A stretch of 24,282 nucleotides of DNA from Kingella_B sp963529665 (GCA_963529665.1 CAUSAG010000028.1:1-24282), one strand, 5' to 3'; numbered from the stretch's first letter, positions 9,651 to 17,882 are shown. Translations and numbers: made by a program. Notes: a model not told the origin generated them from the letters alone.

Positions 9651-10292
9651 TTAGTCAACCAAAGTGAGTTTGCCGTTCATAGTTGCGTAGTGGCCAGGGA
9701 ATGAGCAGTAGTACTCGTATACTTCGCCTTTTGCCAATTTAGATACGTCAAATGTTACGCTGTCTTGCTCGCCGCCGTTCAACAGTTTGGTGTGGGCAAT
9801 CACGCGCTCGTCGCCAGCTTTAACGTAGTTATTTGCTTCGCCAGCAGTTTGACCATCAGCCAATACGCCGTCTTTGTCGGCAGCTTTGGACAATACGACG
9901 TTATGACCCATTGCTGATTTAGGCATTTTGCCTTCGTGTTTCAGGGTGATTTTGTATTGTTTGCAGCTTGATTTAACTTGGATTTCTTTGGGGTCGAATT
10001 TCATTGCGTCGTCGCTTACAATCACGGCTTCGCATTCGCCGCCGGCGGCAGCTTCAGCAGGAGCAGCAGTTGTAGCAGAAGCGGGTGCAGGTGCAGCTCC
10101 GGAAGCGGCAGGTGCAGCAGTTTCAGAAGCAGGAGCGGCTTCAGATGCAACAGGAGTAGAAGCGGGAGCGGCTTCAGATGCTATAGAAGTAGCAGCAGGA
10201 GAAGCTGATTCAGCTGGTTGAGCAGGTTTGTTATCGCCACAAGCGGTTAAAGTTAATGCAGCAGCTGCGATGAGACCTAGATAGATTTTCAT
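9651..10292 (-). CDS. laz: Lipid-anchored azurin (Laz-like), outer-membrane copper protein
   Basis: Azurin is a one-electron carrier. In Neisseria the lipid-anchored form passes electrons to periplasmic reductases such as nitrite reductase. The 213-residue protein has a lipoprotein signal ending LTAC (Cys18), an Ala/Pro/Glu/Ser-rich linker (19-85) like the H.8 region, and a full azurin domain (86-213). The copper ligands are readable: His130, Cys196, His201 and Met205 (GHN and CSFPGHYATM), plus the expected disulfide pair Cys87 and Cys110. AAGGGA precedes the ATG. An FNR-type promoter lies just upstream (10372-10413), suggesting induction when oxygen is low. The linker has imperfect ASEAAPAS repeats. 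Confidence 0.96.
   Translation of the reverse strand: MKIYLGLIAAAALTLTACGDNKPAQPAESASPAATSIASEAAPASTPVASEAAPASETAAPAASGAAPAPASATTAAPAEAAAGGECEAVIVSDDAMKFDPKEIQVKSSCKQYKITLKHEGKMPKSAMGHNVVLSKAADKDGVLADGQTAGEANNYVKAGDERVIAHTKLLNGGEQDSVTFDVSKLAKGEVYEYYCSFPGHYATMNGKLTLVD
10038..10238 (-). repeat. Low-complexity Ala/Pro/Glu/Ser linker of the lipid-anchored azurin
   Basis: These codons (residues 19-85) repeat the peptide VASEAAPAS/IASEAAPAS and GAAPAPAS with imperfect DNA repeats. They join the lipid anchor to the copper domain. Length variation between strains is likely, as for the AAEAP repeats of Neisseria H.8 proteins. Confidence 0.75.
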
Positions 10293-10371
10293 AATGAGTC
10301 TTCCCTTAAAGTTTAGTGATATTAAAGTTCGTCTTTTGATTTAGAACAAACTTCCATTGAACAAGGGCGCG

Positions 10372-10413
10372 ATTATGCCCCCAGTCAATAGGAATTTGTT
10401 TGATGCAAGTCAA
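10372..10413 (-). promoter_or_regulatory. FNR-type promoter of the azurin gene (class II geometry)
   Basis: On the - strand TTGACTTGCATCAA (10400-10413) differs from the FNR consensus TTGAT-N4-ATCAA at one base. Its centre is 29.5 bases upstream of the first base of CATAAT (10372-10377). If CATAAT is the -10 box, the site is centred at -41.5, the classic activating FNR position. There is no good -35 box, as expected for an activator-dependent promoter. The site begins nine bases after the stop of the neighbouring dciA-like gene. Confidence 0.75.
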
Positions 10414-10421
10414 GTTTTTTG

Positions 10422-10853
10422 TTAATTATCGTTAGTTTGGCGGTTGTTTTTGACTAATTTTCGCAATGCAGCGGCAAGTTTTGGATGGTGGGCGACTTTT
10501 TCGGCGGTTTGTTCAAAGCTGTTTAGGGCACGGTCGCTAAGGTGAAAATTTTTGCTTTTTGGGGCTTCGGGATTGGTGGGGCGCGTTTTGATTTGGACGC
10601 GGACGATGCTGGGGTCAAGTTCTTGCAACTGGGGCAGCAGATTGGGCAGCAGCATTTTGAGCCGAGTGGCCGCCATCGGTGCGCTAACGTGGATAATCAA
10701 CGCGCCCTCTTCGATACAGGCGACGCGAAAATGTGGATGCAGATTGGCGGGCAGCAGGTGTTTGGTGGCAGCGTCAAGCTGTTGCCAGTAGCGTGCGCGT
10801 TGCAGGAGGTTGGCTAGGGGGGAATTGGCGGGGATGAGGGGGGTAAATTGCAT
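10422..10853 (-). CDS. dciA: DciA-family protein (DUF721), probable replicative helicase loader
   Basis: The DciA family (formerly DUF721) helps load the DnaB helicase in bacteria that lack DnaC. The 143-residue protein has the family pattern: an N-terminal helical part (SPLANLLQRARYWQQLDAAT), then a small beta-rich domain (HFRVACIEEGALIIHVSAPMAATRLKMLLP) and a basic C-terminus. No clear ribosome site precedes the ATG at 10853. It lies on the same strand as cbpA-cbpM, 39 bases after cbpM, so read-through is likely. Family assignment rests on pattern recognition only. Confidence 0.8.
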   Translation of the reverse strand: MQFTPLIPANSPLANLLQRARYWQQLDAATKHLLPANLHPHFRVACIEEGALIIHVSAPMAATRLKMLLPNLLPQLQELDPSIVRVQIKTRPTNPEAPKSKNFHLSDRALNSFEQTAEKVAHHPKLAAALRKLVKNNRQTNDN

Positions 10854-10892
10854 GGGGTGCGGTTTAGCTGCGTTAAATTTTTTTCAGGCTGC

Positions 10893-11171
10893 CTATTCAT
10901 CGAGCGCGGGTTGGCTTTTACGCAACTCTTCCAATTCATCCAGCAGGCGCATGATGAGCGCGGTGGCGGGGATGCTGGCTTCAAAATCGCGCCCAATGCG
11001 GGTGGCGCGACGGATGCGGGCAAGTTGGAAGCCGCTGTATGCGCAATTTTCAGGCTGCCCTTGCACCACAATCACTTCTTCTTCTATCAGCCCCAGCAAC
11101 CATTCGCGCGGGCAGCCGCCTGCGGCGAGGGTTTGTTCAAAATTTAAAAAAACGTCGGTTTCGTGTTGCAT
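10893..11171 (-). CDS. cbpM: Chaperone modulator CbpM-like protein
   Basis: CbpM binds the J-domain of CbpA and inhibits both its co-chaperone and DNA-binding activities. The 92-residue protein has the expected size and order: an acidic start, LLGLIEEEVIVV, CAYSGFQLARIRRATRIGRDFE with a helix-turn-helix look, and a helical C-terminus. The ATG at 11171 is preceded by AAAGGA seven bases upstream and lies 11 bases after the cbpA stop. The TAG stop (10893-10895) is shared with a full uptake word at 10883-10894. The frame stays open further upstream but that part only shadows cbpA. Confidence 0.9.
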   Translation of the reverse strand: MQHETDVFLNFEQTLAAGGCPREWLLGLIEEEVIVVQGQPENCAYSGFQLARIRRATRIGRDFEASIPATALIMRLLDELEELRKSQPALDE

Positions 11172-11182
11172 GATGGTGTCCT

Positions 11183-12136
11183 TTAATGTGCGGATTGGGC
11201 GTAGTGGTCGGCGAGTTGTTGCCATAGGGCGCGCTCGGCTTCGCTGTTGGCTTCGGGCACGACAATATGGATGATGAGATATAAATCGCCTGCTTCTTTG
11301 GCGGGGATGCCTTGCCCTTTGAGGCGGATGGTTTTGCCGTTTTGGCTGTTGGCGGGCAGGGTAACGTGTAAACGCCCTGATGCGATGGCAACGATAATTT
11401 TGCCACCCAATACGGCTTGCCACGGCATCACGTTGATGGTTTGGTACACGTCTTTGCGGTTTTTAACGTATAAATGGGGGCGGGCATGGAAGCGGATTTT
11501 TAAGTATAAATCGCCGTTTTCGCCGCCGTTGTAGCCTGCCAAGCCTTGCCCTGCGAGGCGGATTTGTTGCCCTTCGGCAATGCCTTTGGGGATTTTGACG
11601 TTAAGCGTTTTTTGCTGCACGGTTTGGTGTCCTGCGGCATCCAGCGTGGGCACATTGAGCGTGAGCGTGCGTTCTGCGCCTGCATACGAGGCGTAAATAT
11701 CAATCGCCAATTCGGCGTGTTGGTCTTCGCCGCGTTGTTTGCCTTGTGGGCGGCGGGCGTGCGCTTGCTGCCGGGCAAAGGCGGAAAACAGGTCTTCAAA
11801 CTGGAAATCGTCTGCGCCAAACGGTGCGCCGCCTGTGTATTCGTAGCGGAAGCCCTGCTCGCCAAAATGTTTTTCGCCAAACGGATTGCCACCGCCCGCT
11901 GCGCCTTGGAACGGATTGCCGCGTGGTTGGGCAAGCTCGGCATCGTATTGGGCGCGTTTTTCGGAGTTGGACAGGGTTTCGTAGGCAAGGTTGATTTCGG
12001 TGGTGCGCTCCGCCGCGTCGGGCTCTTTGCTCACATCGGGGTGGTATTTGCGCACCAGCTTGCGGTAGGCTTTTTTGATGGTTTCATCGTCGGCGGTTTT
12101 TTCTACGCCTAAAATTTCATAATAGTTTTTTGCCAT
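11183..12136 (-). CDS. cbpA: Curved DNA-binding protein / DnaJ-class co-chaperone CbpA
   Basis: CbpA is a DnaJ-type co-chaperone that stimulates DnaK and, in enteric bacteria, also binds curved DNA in starved cells. The 317-residue protein has an N-terminal J-domain with HPD at 32-34, a Gly/Phe-rich linker (around 72-110) and the substrate-binding C-terminal domain (about 130-300). The zinc-finger cysteines of true DnaJ are absent, which separates CbpA from DnaJ. cbpM follows after 11 bases. There is no obvious ribosome site or own promoter, and lysS lies upstream on the same strand. Confidence 0.94.
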   Translation of the reverse strand: MAKNYYEILGVEKTADDETIKKAYRKLVRKYHPDVSKEPDAAERTTEINLAYETLSNSEKRAQYDAELAQPRGNPFQGAAGGGNPFGEKHFGEQGFRYEYTGGAPFGADDFQFEDLFSAFARQQAHARRPQGKQRGEDQHAELAIDIYASYAGAERTLTLNVPTLDAAGHQTVQQKTLNVKIPKGIAEGQQIRLAGQGLAGYNGGENGDLYLKIRFHARPHLYVKNRKDVYQTINVMPWQAVLGGKIIVAIASGRLHVTLPANSQNGKTIRLKGQGIPAKEAGDLYLIIHIVVPEANSEAERALWQQLADHYAQSAH

Positions 12137-12156
12137 GATGGTCTCTGGGATGGGTT

Positions 12157-12201
12157 TTCAGGCTGCCCATTGGTGTTGCGACAGCATTGAGGCAGCCTGA
12201 A
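12157..12201 (-). repeat. Inverted uptake-sequence pair between lysS and cbpA
   Basis: A near-match (11 of 12) at 12157-12168 faces a full AGGCAGCCTGAA at 12190-12201, with about 21 bases between. The pair follows the lysS stop and may terminate or attenuate its transcript. There is no strong T run. Confidence 0.5.
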
Positions 12202-12251
12202 ACGAAGTTCAGCGGAGCTAAAACGGGTTGCGCGGTTGGATGGCTTGCGTG

Positions 12252-13763
12252 TTACTCGGGGCGCATCTGCGGGAACAGAATCACGTCGCGGATGGTCTGC
12301 GTATCGGTCAGCAGCATCACCAAGCGGTCAATGCCGATGCCGCAGCCGCCGGTGGGGGGCAGGCCGTATTCCATCGCGCGGATGTAGTCGGCGTCGTAGT
12401 GCATGGCTTCGTCGTCGCCCGCGTCTTTTTGTGCCACTTGCGCTTTGAAACGCGCGGCTTGGTCTTCGGGGTCATTCAACTCCGAATAGCCGTTTGCCAA
12501 TTCGCGCCCGACGACGAACAGTTCAAAACGCTCGGTCAGCCCCGCTTTGCTGTCGGATGCGCGCGCCAAGGGCGACACTTCCACGGGGTAATCGACGATA
12601 AAGGTGGGGTTCCACAATTTGCTCTCGGCGCAGCCTTCAAACAGCGCCAGTTGCAGACTGCCCAATCCCGCGGCGTGCGGCAGGCTTTCGCCGTGTTTGA
12701 CGATTTCTTTTTTCAACCATTCGGCATCGTTCAGCTGCTCATCGGTGTAGTGCGGATTGTATTTTTTGATGGCTTGCAAAATGGTGAGGCGCTCGAACGG
12801 GCTTTCCAAATCCACTTCTTTGCCGTTGTATTCGATTTTCAGGCTGCCTGAAACGCTGCGGCAGGCGGCGCGGATGGTGTCTTCCGCCATTTGCATCATG
12901 CGGTTGTAGTCGCAAAAGGCTTCGTAGAACTCAATCATGGTGAATTCGGGGTTGTGGCGCACCGACATGCCTTCGTTGCGGAAGCTGCGGTTGATTTCAA
13001 ACACGCGCTCCAAGCCGCCCACCACCAGCCGTTTCAAATACAATTCGGGGGCGATGCGCAGGTAGAGCGGAATATCCAGCGCTTTGTGGTGGGTAACGAA
13101 GGGCTTGGCGGTTGCGCCGCCGGGGATGGGGTGCATCATCGGCGTCTCCACTTCAAGGTATTGTTCAGCAACCATAAAATTGCGCACAGCTTGGATGATT
13201 TTGCTGCGCTTGATAAACACGTCGCGGCTGTCGGCGTTGGCGATTAAATCCACATAACGCTGGCGGTATTTGGTTTCTTGGTCGCTCAATCCTTTGTGTT
13301 TATCGGGCAGCGGGCGCAGCGATTTGCTCAGCAGGCGGATTTGCGACACGCGCACGGTTAATTCGCCGTGGTTGGTTTTGAAGAGCGTGCCTTCCGCGCC
13401 GATGATGTCGCCCATGTCCCAATGGTTGAACGCATCCAGCACCTCTTGGCTCACACCTTTGTTGTTCAGATAAAGCTGGATTTGCCCGGTTGCGTCTTGG
13501 ATGGTGGCGAAGCTGGCTTTGCCCATTTGGCGTTTGAGCATCATGCGCCCGGCGATTTTCACGGGCACGGCTTGCGGATCCAGCTCTTCTTTGCTCATTT
13601 CGCCGTATCGCGCGTGCAAATCGGCGGCAAAAGCGTCGCGGCGGAAATCGTTGGGGAAAGCGATGCCTTGTTTGCGGATTTCGTTGAGTTTTTCGCGGCG
13701 CAGGGCGATGATTTGGTTTTCGTCTAATTGCGGGATTTCGGGGGATTGGGTTTGCTCGGTCAT
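12252..13763 (-). CDS. lysS: Lysyl-tRNA synthetase, class II
   Basis: LysRS joins lysine to tRNA-Lys in the cytoplasm. The 503-residue length is normal. Seen are the N-terminal OB-fold anticodon-binding domain (about 60-150), class II motif 2 around RNEGMSVRHNPEFTMIEFYE, and motif 3 GGCGIGIDRLVML near the C-terminus. An overlapping pair of uptake words (12838-12852) is encoded in SGSLKI, in a surface-type insertion between motif 2 and motif 3. Upstream on the - strand TAAAAT inside CCGCG...CGCGG (about 13830-13850) could be the -10 box, but the -35 box is poor. The tRNA-Lys gene lies at 23966 in the same window. Confidence 0.99.
   Translation of the reverse strand: MTEQTQSPEIPQLDENQIIALRREKLNEIRKQGIAFPNDFRRDAFAADLHARYGEMSKEELDPQAVPVKIAGRMMLKRQMGKASFATIQDATGQIQLYLNNKGVSQEVLDAFNHWDMGDIIGAEGTLFKTNHGELTVRVSQIRLLSKSLRPLPDKHKGLSDQETKYRQRYVDLIANADSRDVFIKRSKIIQAVRNFMVAEQYLEVETPMMHPIPGGATAKPFVTHHKALDIPLYLRIAPELYLKRLVVGGLERVFEINRSFRNEGMSVRHNPEFTMIEFYEAFCDYNRMMQMAEDTIRAACRSVSGSLKIEYNGKEVDLESPFERLTILQAIKKYNPHYTDEQLNDAEWLKKEIVKHGESLPHAAGLGSLQLALFEGCAESKLWNPTFIVDYPVEVSPLARASDSKAGLTERFELFVVGRELANGYSELNDPEDQAARFKAQVAQKDAGDDEAMHYDADYIRAMEYGLPPTGGCGIGIDRLVMLLTDTQTIRDVILFPQMRPE
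12838..12852. repeat. Overlapping uptake sequences of two dialects inside lysS
   Basis: The same 15-base arrangement as at 2435-2449: the - strand reads the Kingella-type word, the + strand reads AGGCTGCCTGAA (Simonsiella type). Confidence 0.8.
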
Positions 13764-14049
13764 AATAAATAGTTTCCAGTAATGATGCGGCTAATAAGGC
13801 AGCCTGAAAATAGATAAAAGAAAGCCGCGCATTTTACGCGGATTTACGTTTGCCCTAAATAGCTTGCCCCAAATAATTTTGCCGCCAGCCTTCGCCTATT
13901 CGGCATTTTGCTTGCTTGTGATACCAAGCTGGTCGCCGCCATTTGCCATCACGAGAAGTATTGCCGTATGTTAAAATTGCAATATGAAAAACATGATACG
14001 GCGAGCGTTTAATCCGCTGTAAACCAACACAAAAAGGATTGATTAACCC

Positions 14050-14925
14050 ATGCTCAGCTTATTGATTGCGCCAGATTTTCCGCCCGAATTTTTTGCCAAC
14101 TGGCATATGTTTAACACGCAATTGCAACGCGCGTTAGACACCACTATTCATCTGCACATCCCCACGGGCTATCGCGAGCAGCAAACTTTAATAGACAGCG
14201 AAACCGTTGCGCTGGTGTATGCCAACCCGCTGGATGCCAACAGCTTGATAACAGAAAAAGGCTATATTCCGCTTGCCAAGCCCGATTTGCCCAGCGAACA
14301 AGTGTTGGTGGTTGCCCCTGCCGACAGCGCGATAACCGCGCTGAGCGATTTGCCAGCCGATAGCCGCGTGTTGATTACGGCGAACCACGATAGCGAAGCC
14401 ATTGCGCTGGATGTGTTGCAAGGCACGGCGATTACGGCGGATTCGGTGCAATGGCTGCCCACGCACACCTTCCCCGAAATCGCGCGGCGACTGATGGCAA
14501 ACGAAGCCGAAATCGGCTTGCTGCTTGCCCGTTCGTTTCGCAGCATGAACGCCAGCACGCAAGGCAGCCTGAAAATCTTGTTTGAAACTGAGTTTAACGA
14601 TTTTGGGCACATCATGCTGCTGCATCCCGATTTTGCCGCACAGGCGGATACGCTGCGCGCGGCGTTGGTGAACATGGTGCAATCGCCTGTAAACAAAATG
14701 ACGCTGGAAGATTTGGGCTTGCCTAAGGGATTTGTGGCGGTGGCGGCTGAATCCGAAGCTGTTGCAGCCGCAGAAGTTGAGCCTGAAACAATTGAGCCAG
14801 CAAGGGCTGAGACAACAACCGCGCAAGAAACGGCGGAATCCACACCCAACGCCGAATCAGCAGAAACTGCTGAACAGCAGCCTGAAAACGAGCCAAGCAA
14901 ATCTCCATCAGGCGAAAACAGTTAA
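14050..14925 (+). CDS. PhnD-like periplasmic-binding-fold protein without signal peptide
   Basis: The 291-residue protein resembles the phosphate/phosphonate-type substrate-binding fold (PhnD/SsuA group): residues 1-230 contain ALVYANPLDANSL, a domain-crossing stretch EQVLVVAPADSAITALSDLP and VLITANHDSEAIALDVL, typical of that fold. There is no signal peptide or lipobox, and no permease or ATPase gene nearby, so transport is unlikely and a cytoplasmic sensing role is possible. Residues about 235-291 form an Ala/Glu/Pro/Thr-rich, probably disordered tail that includes uptake-word codons (QQPEN). The ATG at 14050 has AAGGA at 14033, somewhat far. A weak promoter (TTGCCG, 16 bases, TATGAA) lies near 13966-13993. 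Function unknown. Confidence 0.75.
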   Translation: MLSLLIAPDFPPEFFANWHMFNTQLQRALDTTIHLHIPTGYREQQTLIDSETVALVYANPLDANSLITEKGYIPLAKPDLPSEQVLVVAPADSAITALSDLPADSRVLITANHDSEAIALDVLQGTAITADSVQWLPTHTFPEIARRLMANEAEIGLLLARSFRSMNASTQGSLKILFETEFNDFGHIMLLHPDFAAQADTLRAALVNMVQSPVNKMTLEDLGLPKGFVAVAAESEAVAAAEVEPETIEPARAETTTAQETAESTPNAESAETAEQQPENEPSKSPSGENS

Positions 14926-15346
14926 ACCCCGCTTGGCAAATATCGCCCAGAAGTTTGTAAACCCACTTTCAGGCTGCTGATTTCGTATTTCGTATCGCCA
15001 TCCCCAAAGGCAGCCTGAAAACAAGTTTACGCGCAGAGGCAAAGCCCAAACGCATTTTTGCCAATGCCGCCAATTTTCGCTAAACTTGCCCCGTTTTTAT
15101 TTTTGCAACCACACAATGAACGAACCCGAGCAGACAAACGGCAATCATCGCCGCCCCTGCACACCCCAATAGCCCAAAGGCAGCCTGAAAACGTATAAAC
15201 CGATTTAGCTTGGCTAAACGTGTTTTGCCGTTTTCAGGCTGCCTTTTGCGGTTTAGGGGTGCGGATAACACGCATCGCCGCTTGCTTAAACAGCGGCAGC
15301 CTGAAAATCCCATCGCATTCGTTCGCATCAAAGGACTGCTACCACA
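14926..15346. other. 421-base intergenic region with uptake words and a probable promoter
   Basis: I see no convincing gene here. It holds full uptake words at 15008-15019, 15178-15189 and 15233-15244 and a near-match at 15294-15305. The middle two form a 16-base stem (15178-15193 with 15229-15244) around a 35-base loop that itself contains a TTTAGC/GCTAAA hairpin. An 18-codon ORF at 15116-15172 (+) has no support. Confidence 0.6.
15058..15086 (+). promoter_or_regulatory. Probable sigma-70 promoter upstream of the TerC/CBS membrane protein
   Basis: TTGCCA (15058-15063) and TAAACT (15081-15086) are 17 bases apart. It is the best match in this gap, though 260 bases from the start codon, and it would transcribe through the 15178-15244 hairpin. 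Confidence 0.45.
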
Positions 15347-16906
15347 ATGGACATCAGTTGGCTCGCCGAGCCGCAAACATGGATAGGTTTCGCCACGCTG
15401 CTTATATTGGAAGTGGTGCTGGGCATTGATAATCTGGTTTTCGTAGCCATCCTAGCGGGCAAAGTCAAACCCGCGCTGCGCGACAAAGCCCGCATCACAG
15501 GGCTGGCGCTTGCCGTTGTCATCCGCATCATCATGCTCGGCTTTATGGCGCACATCATCACGCTCACCCAGCCGCTGTTTCACCTAGGCGCGCACAGCGT
15601 ATCGGGCAAAGATTTAATCATGCTGTGTGGCGGCATTTTTCTGCTCTACAAAGCCACCACCGAGCTACACGAGCGGCTAGAAGGCGAAAACCATTTCCAA
15701 GTTGCCGACACGCAAAAAAAACACGCCCTCTTTTGGAGCGTGGTGGCGCAGATTGTGGTGCTGGATGCCGTGTTTTCCATCGACAGCGTGATTACCGCCG
15801 TGGCGATGGTGGAACACATCATCGTAGCGATGGCGGCGGTTGCCGTTGCCATGACCGCGATGATTACCGCCAGCAAAGTGCTCACCAATTTCGTGGACAA
15901 GCATCCCACCGTGGTGATGCTGTGCTTGGGCTTTTTGCTGATGATAGGGTTTAGCCTGATTGCCGAAGCCTTCCATTTCCACATCCCCAAAGGCTATCTC
16001 TACGCCGCCATCGGCTTCTCCATCCTGATAGAAGTGTTTAACCAAGTGTCGCAAAAAAACACCAAGAAAAACGACTATGCAGGCAGCTCATGGCGACAAC
16101 GCACCGCCGAAAATGTGCTGGGCATGATGGGCATCCGCGAAACGCTGCTGAGCAAAGATGGCAGCGACAATGGCGACAGCGAGCATTTTGAAGACAACGA
16201 AAAATCCATGATTCGCAGCGTGCTCACGCTTGCCGAGCGCCCCATTTTTGGCGTGATGATTCCGCGCAGCGACATTGAACGGCTGGATATTTCGCAAAGC
16301 AAAGACGAGCAAAAAACCAAGCTGATTGAATGCCCCTATTCGCGGCTGTTGGTGGTGGGCAAGGCAGGCGTGGACGAACCCTTGGGCTACATCAACAAAA
16401 AAGACTTGCTTGCGCAAATCTTGGAAACGGGCGAAACCCATATTCAGGCTGCCTTAAAGCAACCGCTGATGCTACCTGAAAGCGCCACCGCGCTGCAAGC
16501 CATTGAGCTGTTTCGCAAACACAGCGCGGATTATGCTTTGGTGGTGGACGAATTTGGCGCGGTGCTGGGCATGGTTACCATGAAAGACTTGCTGGAAACC
16601 ATCGCAGGCGAGTTCCCCGAAGAATTTGAGCGCGAAGAAGAACCCAGCGTGCAAGAAAACACCGACGACAGCTTAACCGTGGACGGCGCGCTGGAATATG
16701 TAGAACTCGCCCCGCAGCTCAACCTGCCGCCACCCGCCGAAGATGCCGATTTTCACACTGTGGCGGGCTTGATTATGGAGCAAATGCAAGACTTGCCCGA
16801 AGTGGGTGACAGCATCCAGTTTCATGGCTGGCAGTTTGAAGTATTGGAAAAAGACGGGCATCGCGTGGAGCGGGTGAAGATTAGCCGCGTGCCCGAAGAA
16901 GAATAG
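15347..16906 (+). CDS. TerC-family membrane protein with CBS pair and CorC/HlyC domain
   Basis: This 519-residue protein belongs to the YoaE/YegH type of UPF0053 proteins. An N-terminal TerC domain of about seven membrane segments (1-230) contains LEVVLGIDNLVFVAIL (20-35) and, in the second half, LDAVFSIDSVITAV. A cytoplasmic CBS pair (about 300-425) and a CorC/HlyC transporter-associated domain (about 445-515) follow. TerC relatives move or sense metals such as manganese, and the acidic residues in GIDN and SIDS are the family's conserved ones; the substrate here is unknown. AAGGA at 15331 precedes the ATG by 11 bases. The TAG stop is also the start of an uptake word at 16905. Confidence 0.93.
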   Translation: MDISWLAEPQTWIGFATLLILEVVLGIDNLVFVAILAGKVKPALRDKARITGLALAVVIRIIMLGFMAHIITLTQPLFHLGAHSVSGKDLIMLCGGIFLLYKATTELHERLEGENHFQVADTQKKHALFWSVVAQIVVLDAVFSIDSVITAVAMVEHIIVAMAAVAVAMTAMITASKVLTNFVDKHPTVVMLCLGFLLMIGFSLIAEAFHFHIPKGYLYAAIGFSILIEVFNQVSQKNTKKNDYAGSSWRQRTAENVLGMMGIRETLLSKDGSDNGDSEHFEDNEKSMIRSVLTLAERPIFGVMIPRSDIERLDISQSKDEQKTKLIECPYSRLLVVGKAGVDEPLGYINKKDLLAQILETGETHIQAALKQPLMLPESATALQAIELFRKHSADYALVVDEFGAVLGMVTMKDLLETIAGEFPEEFEREEEPSVQENTDDSLTVDGALEYVELAPQLNLPPPAEDADFHTVAGLIMEQMQDLPEVGDSIQFHGWQFEVLEKDGHRVERVKISRVPEEE

Positions 16907-16943
16907 GCAGCCTGAAAACGCGAAAACGGTTTTCAGGCTGCCT
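16905..16943 (+). terminator. Uptake-sequence hairpin terminator overlapping the TerC/CBS stop codon
   Basis: Full words at 16905-16916 and 16932-16943 form a 15-base stem with a loop of about 12 bases. The stop codon TAG (16904-16906) overlaps the first word. A third, unpaired word follows at 16957-16968. Confidence 0.7.
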
Positions 16944-17010
16944 TACTCCACACCATAGGCAGCCTGAAAAACAATAAACACCATCACGCCCCACTCGCCC
17001 AAAAACTAAA

Positions 17011-17050
17011 AGGCAGCCTGAAAACGTCTAAACCCGTTTTCAGGCTGCCT
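17011..17050 (-). terminator. Uptake-sequence hairpin terminator after rlpA
   Basis: A perfect 16-base stem (17011-17026 with 17035-17050) and 8-base loop are made of two full uptake words. On the - strand it is followed by CCTTTTAGTTTTT, a T-rich run fitting termination after rlpA. With the previous hairpin it separates two convergent genes. Confidence 0.8.
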
Positions 17051-17072
17051 TTGTATTCGCGCGAAGCCGCAA

Positions 17073-17882
17073 TCAAATCACTTCTTCTTTTGCCTGCGCT
17101 TCATCTTTCGCATGGTTCAACAACGCGCTAAGGCTGCGCCAATAATCATTGTTCAAATCCAGCATCATCACGCCGTTTTCTTGCGCCAGCGGCGACTGCG
17201 TGCGGCTCATCGCCACTTTACGCATCAGCGGTTCCGCCGTTATCGCTTCTTGCAGCGATTTCAGGCTCATATAAACATGGTTGGCATTGTTGGAAAGCGT
17301 GTCTTGCGACGCTTGCGCCAAATTGGCTTCGGGCTGAACGGCTTGCGGCGCAGCATCATCATTAGCCGCCACCGCCATGCTGTCGCCCGCTTTCAGCGCT
17401 TCAATGCGCACATTGGTTGAACCTTGTTGAATAAAGCCCAACGCCTTTGCCGCGCCTTTGGACAAATCCAACACACGTTTGCCGTGGAATGGCCCACGAT
17501 CGTTGATGCGCACCACAATGGTTTTGCCGTTGGCCAGATTGGTTACCCGCGCATAGCTGGGAATCGGCAAGGTGCGGTGGGCGGCGGTTAAGGCGTTCAT
17601 ATCAAAACGCTCGCCACTGGAAGTTTTTCTGCCGTGAAAGCCTGGACCATACCAAGAAGCACGTCCTGTTTGGCTAAAATTTTTCTCTACGCTTTTTCTT
17701 GGGTAGTAGCGTTTGCCCGCCACTTTGTAGCTTAAATTGGCGGTGGAATGCAAAGCTTCTGCCTTAACGATTTTGGCTTGCTCTTGCTGCGCCTGCGCGG
17801 AAGATTCCGTGCGCGTGGTTGAGCAGCCTGTTGCCAGTAATACAAAAACGCCCGATAAAAGAGTATGTTGAATTTTAGTCAA
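17073..17882 (-). CDS. rlpA: Septal ring lytic transglycosylase RlpA-family lipoprotein
   Basis: RlpA is an outer-membrane lipoprotein that cleaves stem-peptide-free glycan strands at the division site in Pseudomonas. I start it at TTG 17882 (269 residues), because this gives a normal lipoprotein signal (MTKIQHTLL then hydrophobic) with lipobox LATGC, Cys20, and GGAA upstream; the frame also allows a TTG at 17918. The double-psi beta-barrel domain spans about 70-163, with ASWYG, HGRKTSSGERFDM, AAHRTLP and VRINDRGPF, including the candidate catalytic Glu91 and Asp128. No C-terminal SPOR domain is visible, so septal targeting may differ from Pseudomonas RlpA. The start choice is uncertain because no ATG is available. 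Confidence 0.92.
   Translation of the reverse strand: MTKIQHTLLSGVFVLLATGCSTTRTESSAQAQQEQAKIVKAEALHSTANLSYKVAGKRYYPRKSVEKNFSQTGRASWYGPGFHGRKTSSGERFDMNALTAAHRTLPIPSYARVTNLANGKTIVVRINDRGPFHGKRVLDLSKGAAKALGFIQQGSTNVRIEALKAGDSMAVAANDDAAPQAVQPEANLAQASQDTLSNNANHVYMSLKSLQEAITAEPLMRKVAMSRTQSPLAQENGVMMLDLNNDYWRSLSALLNHAKDEAQAKEEVI

Noticed and set aside
12228..12851. 207-codon open frame on the + strand over lysS
   Set aside because: It is antisense to the conserved C-terminal half of LysRS and resembles nothing.
15080..15376. 98-codon - strand open frame in the gap before the TerC/CBS gene
   Set aside because: It runs over three uptake words and into the start of the next gene; no ribosome site or family likeness. 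An 18-codon + strand ORF at 15116 was dismissed for the same reasons.
16905..17050. CRISPR-like regular repeats
   Set aside because: The repeats are 12-mer uptake words on both strands with irregular spacing, without spacers of fixed length or cas genes.
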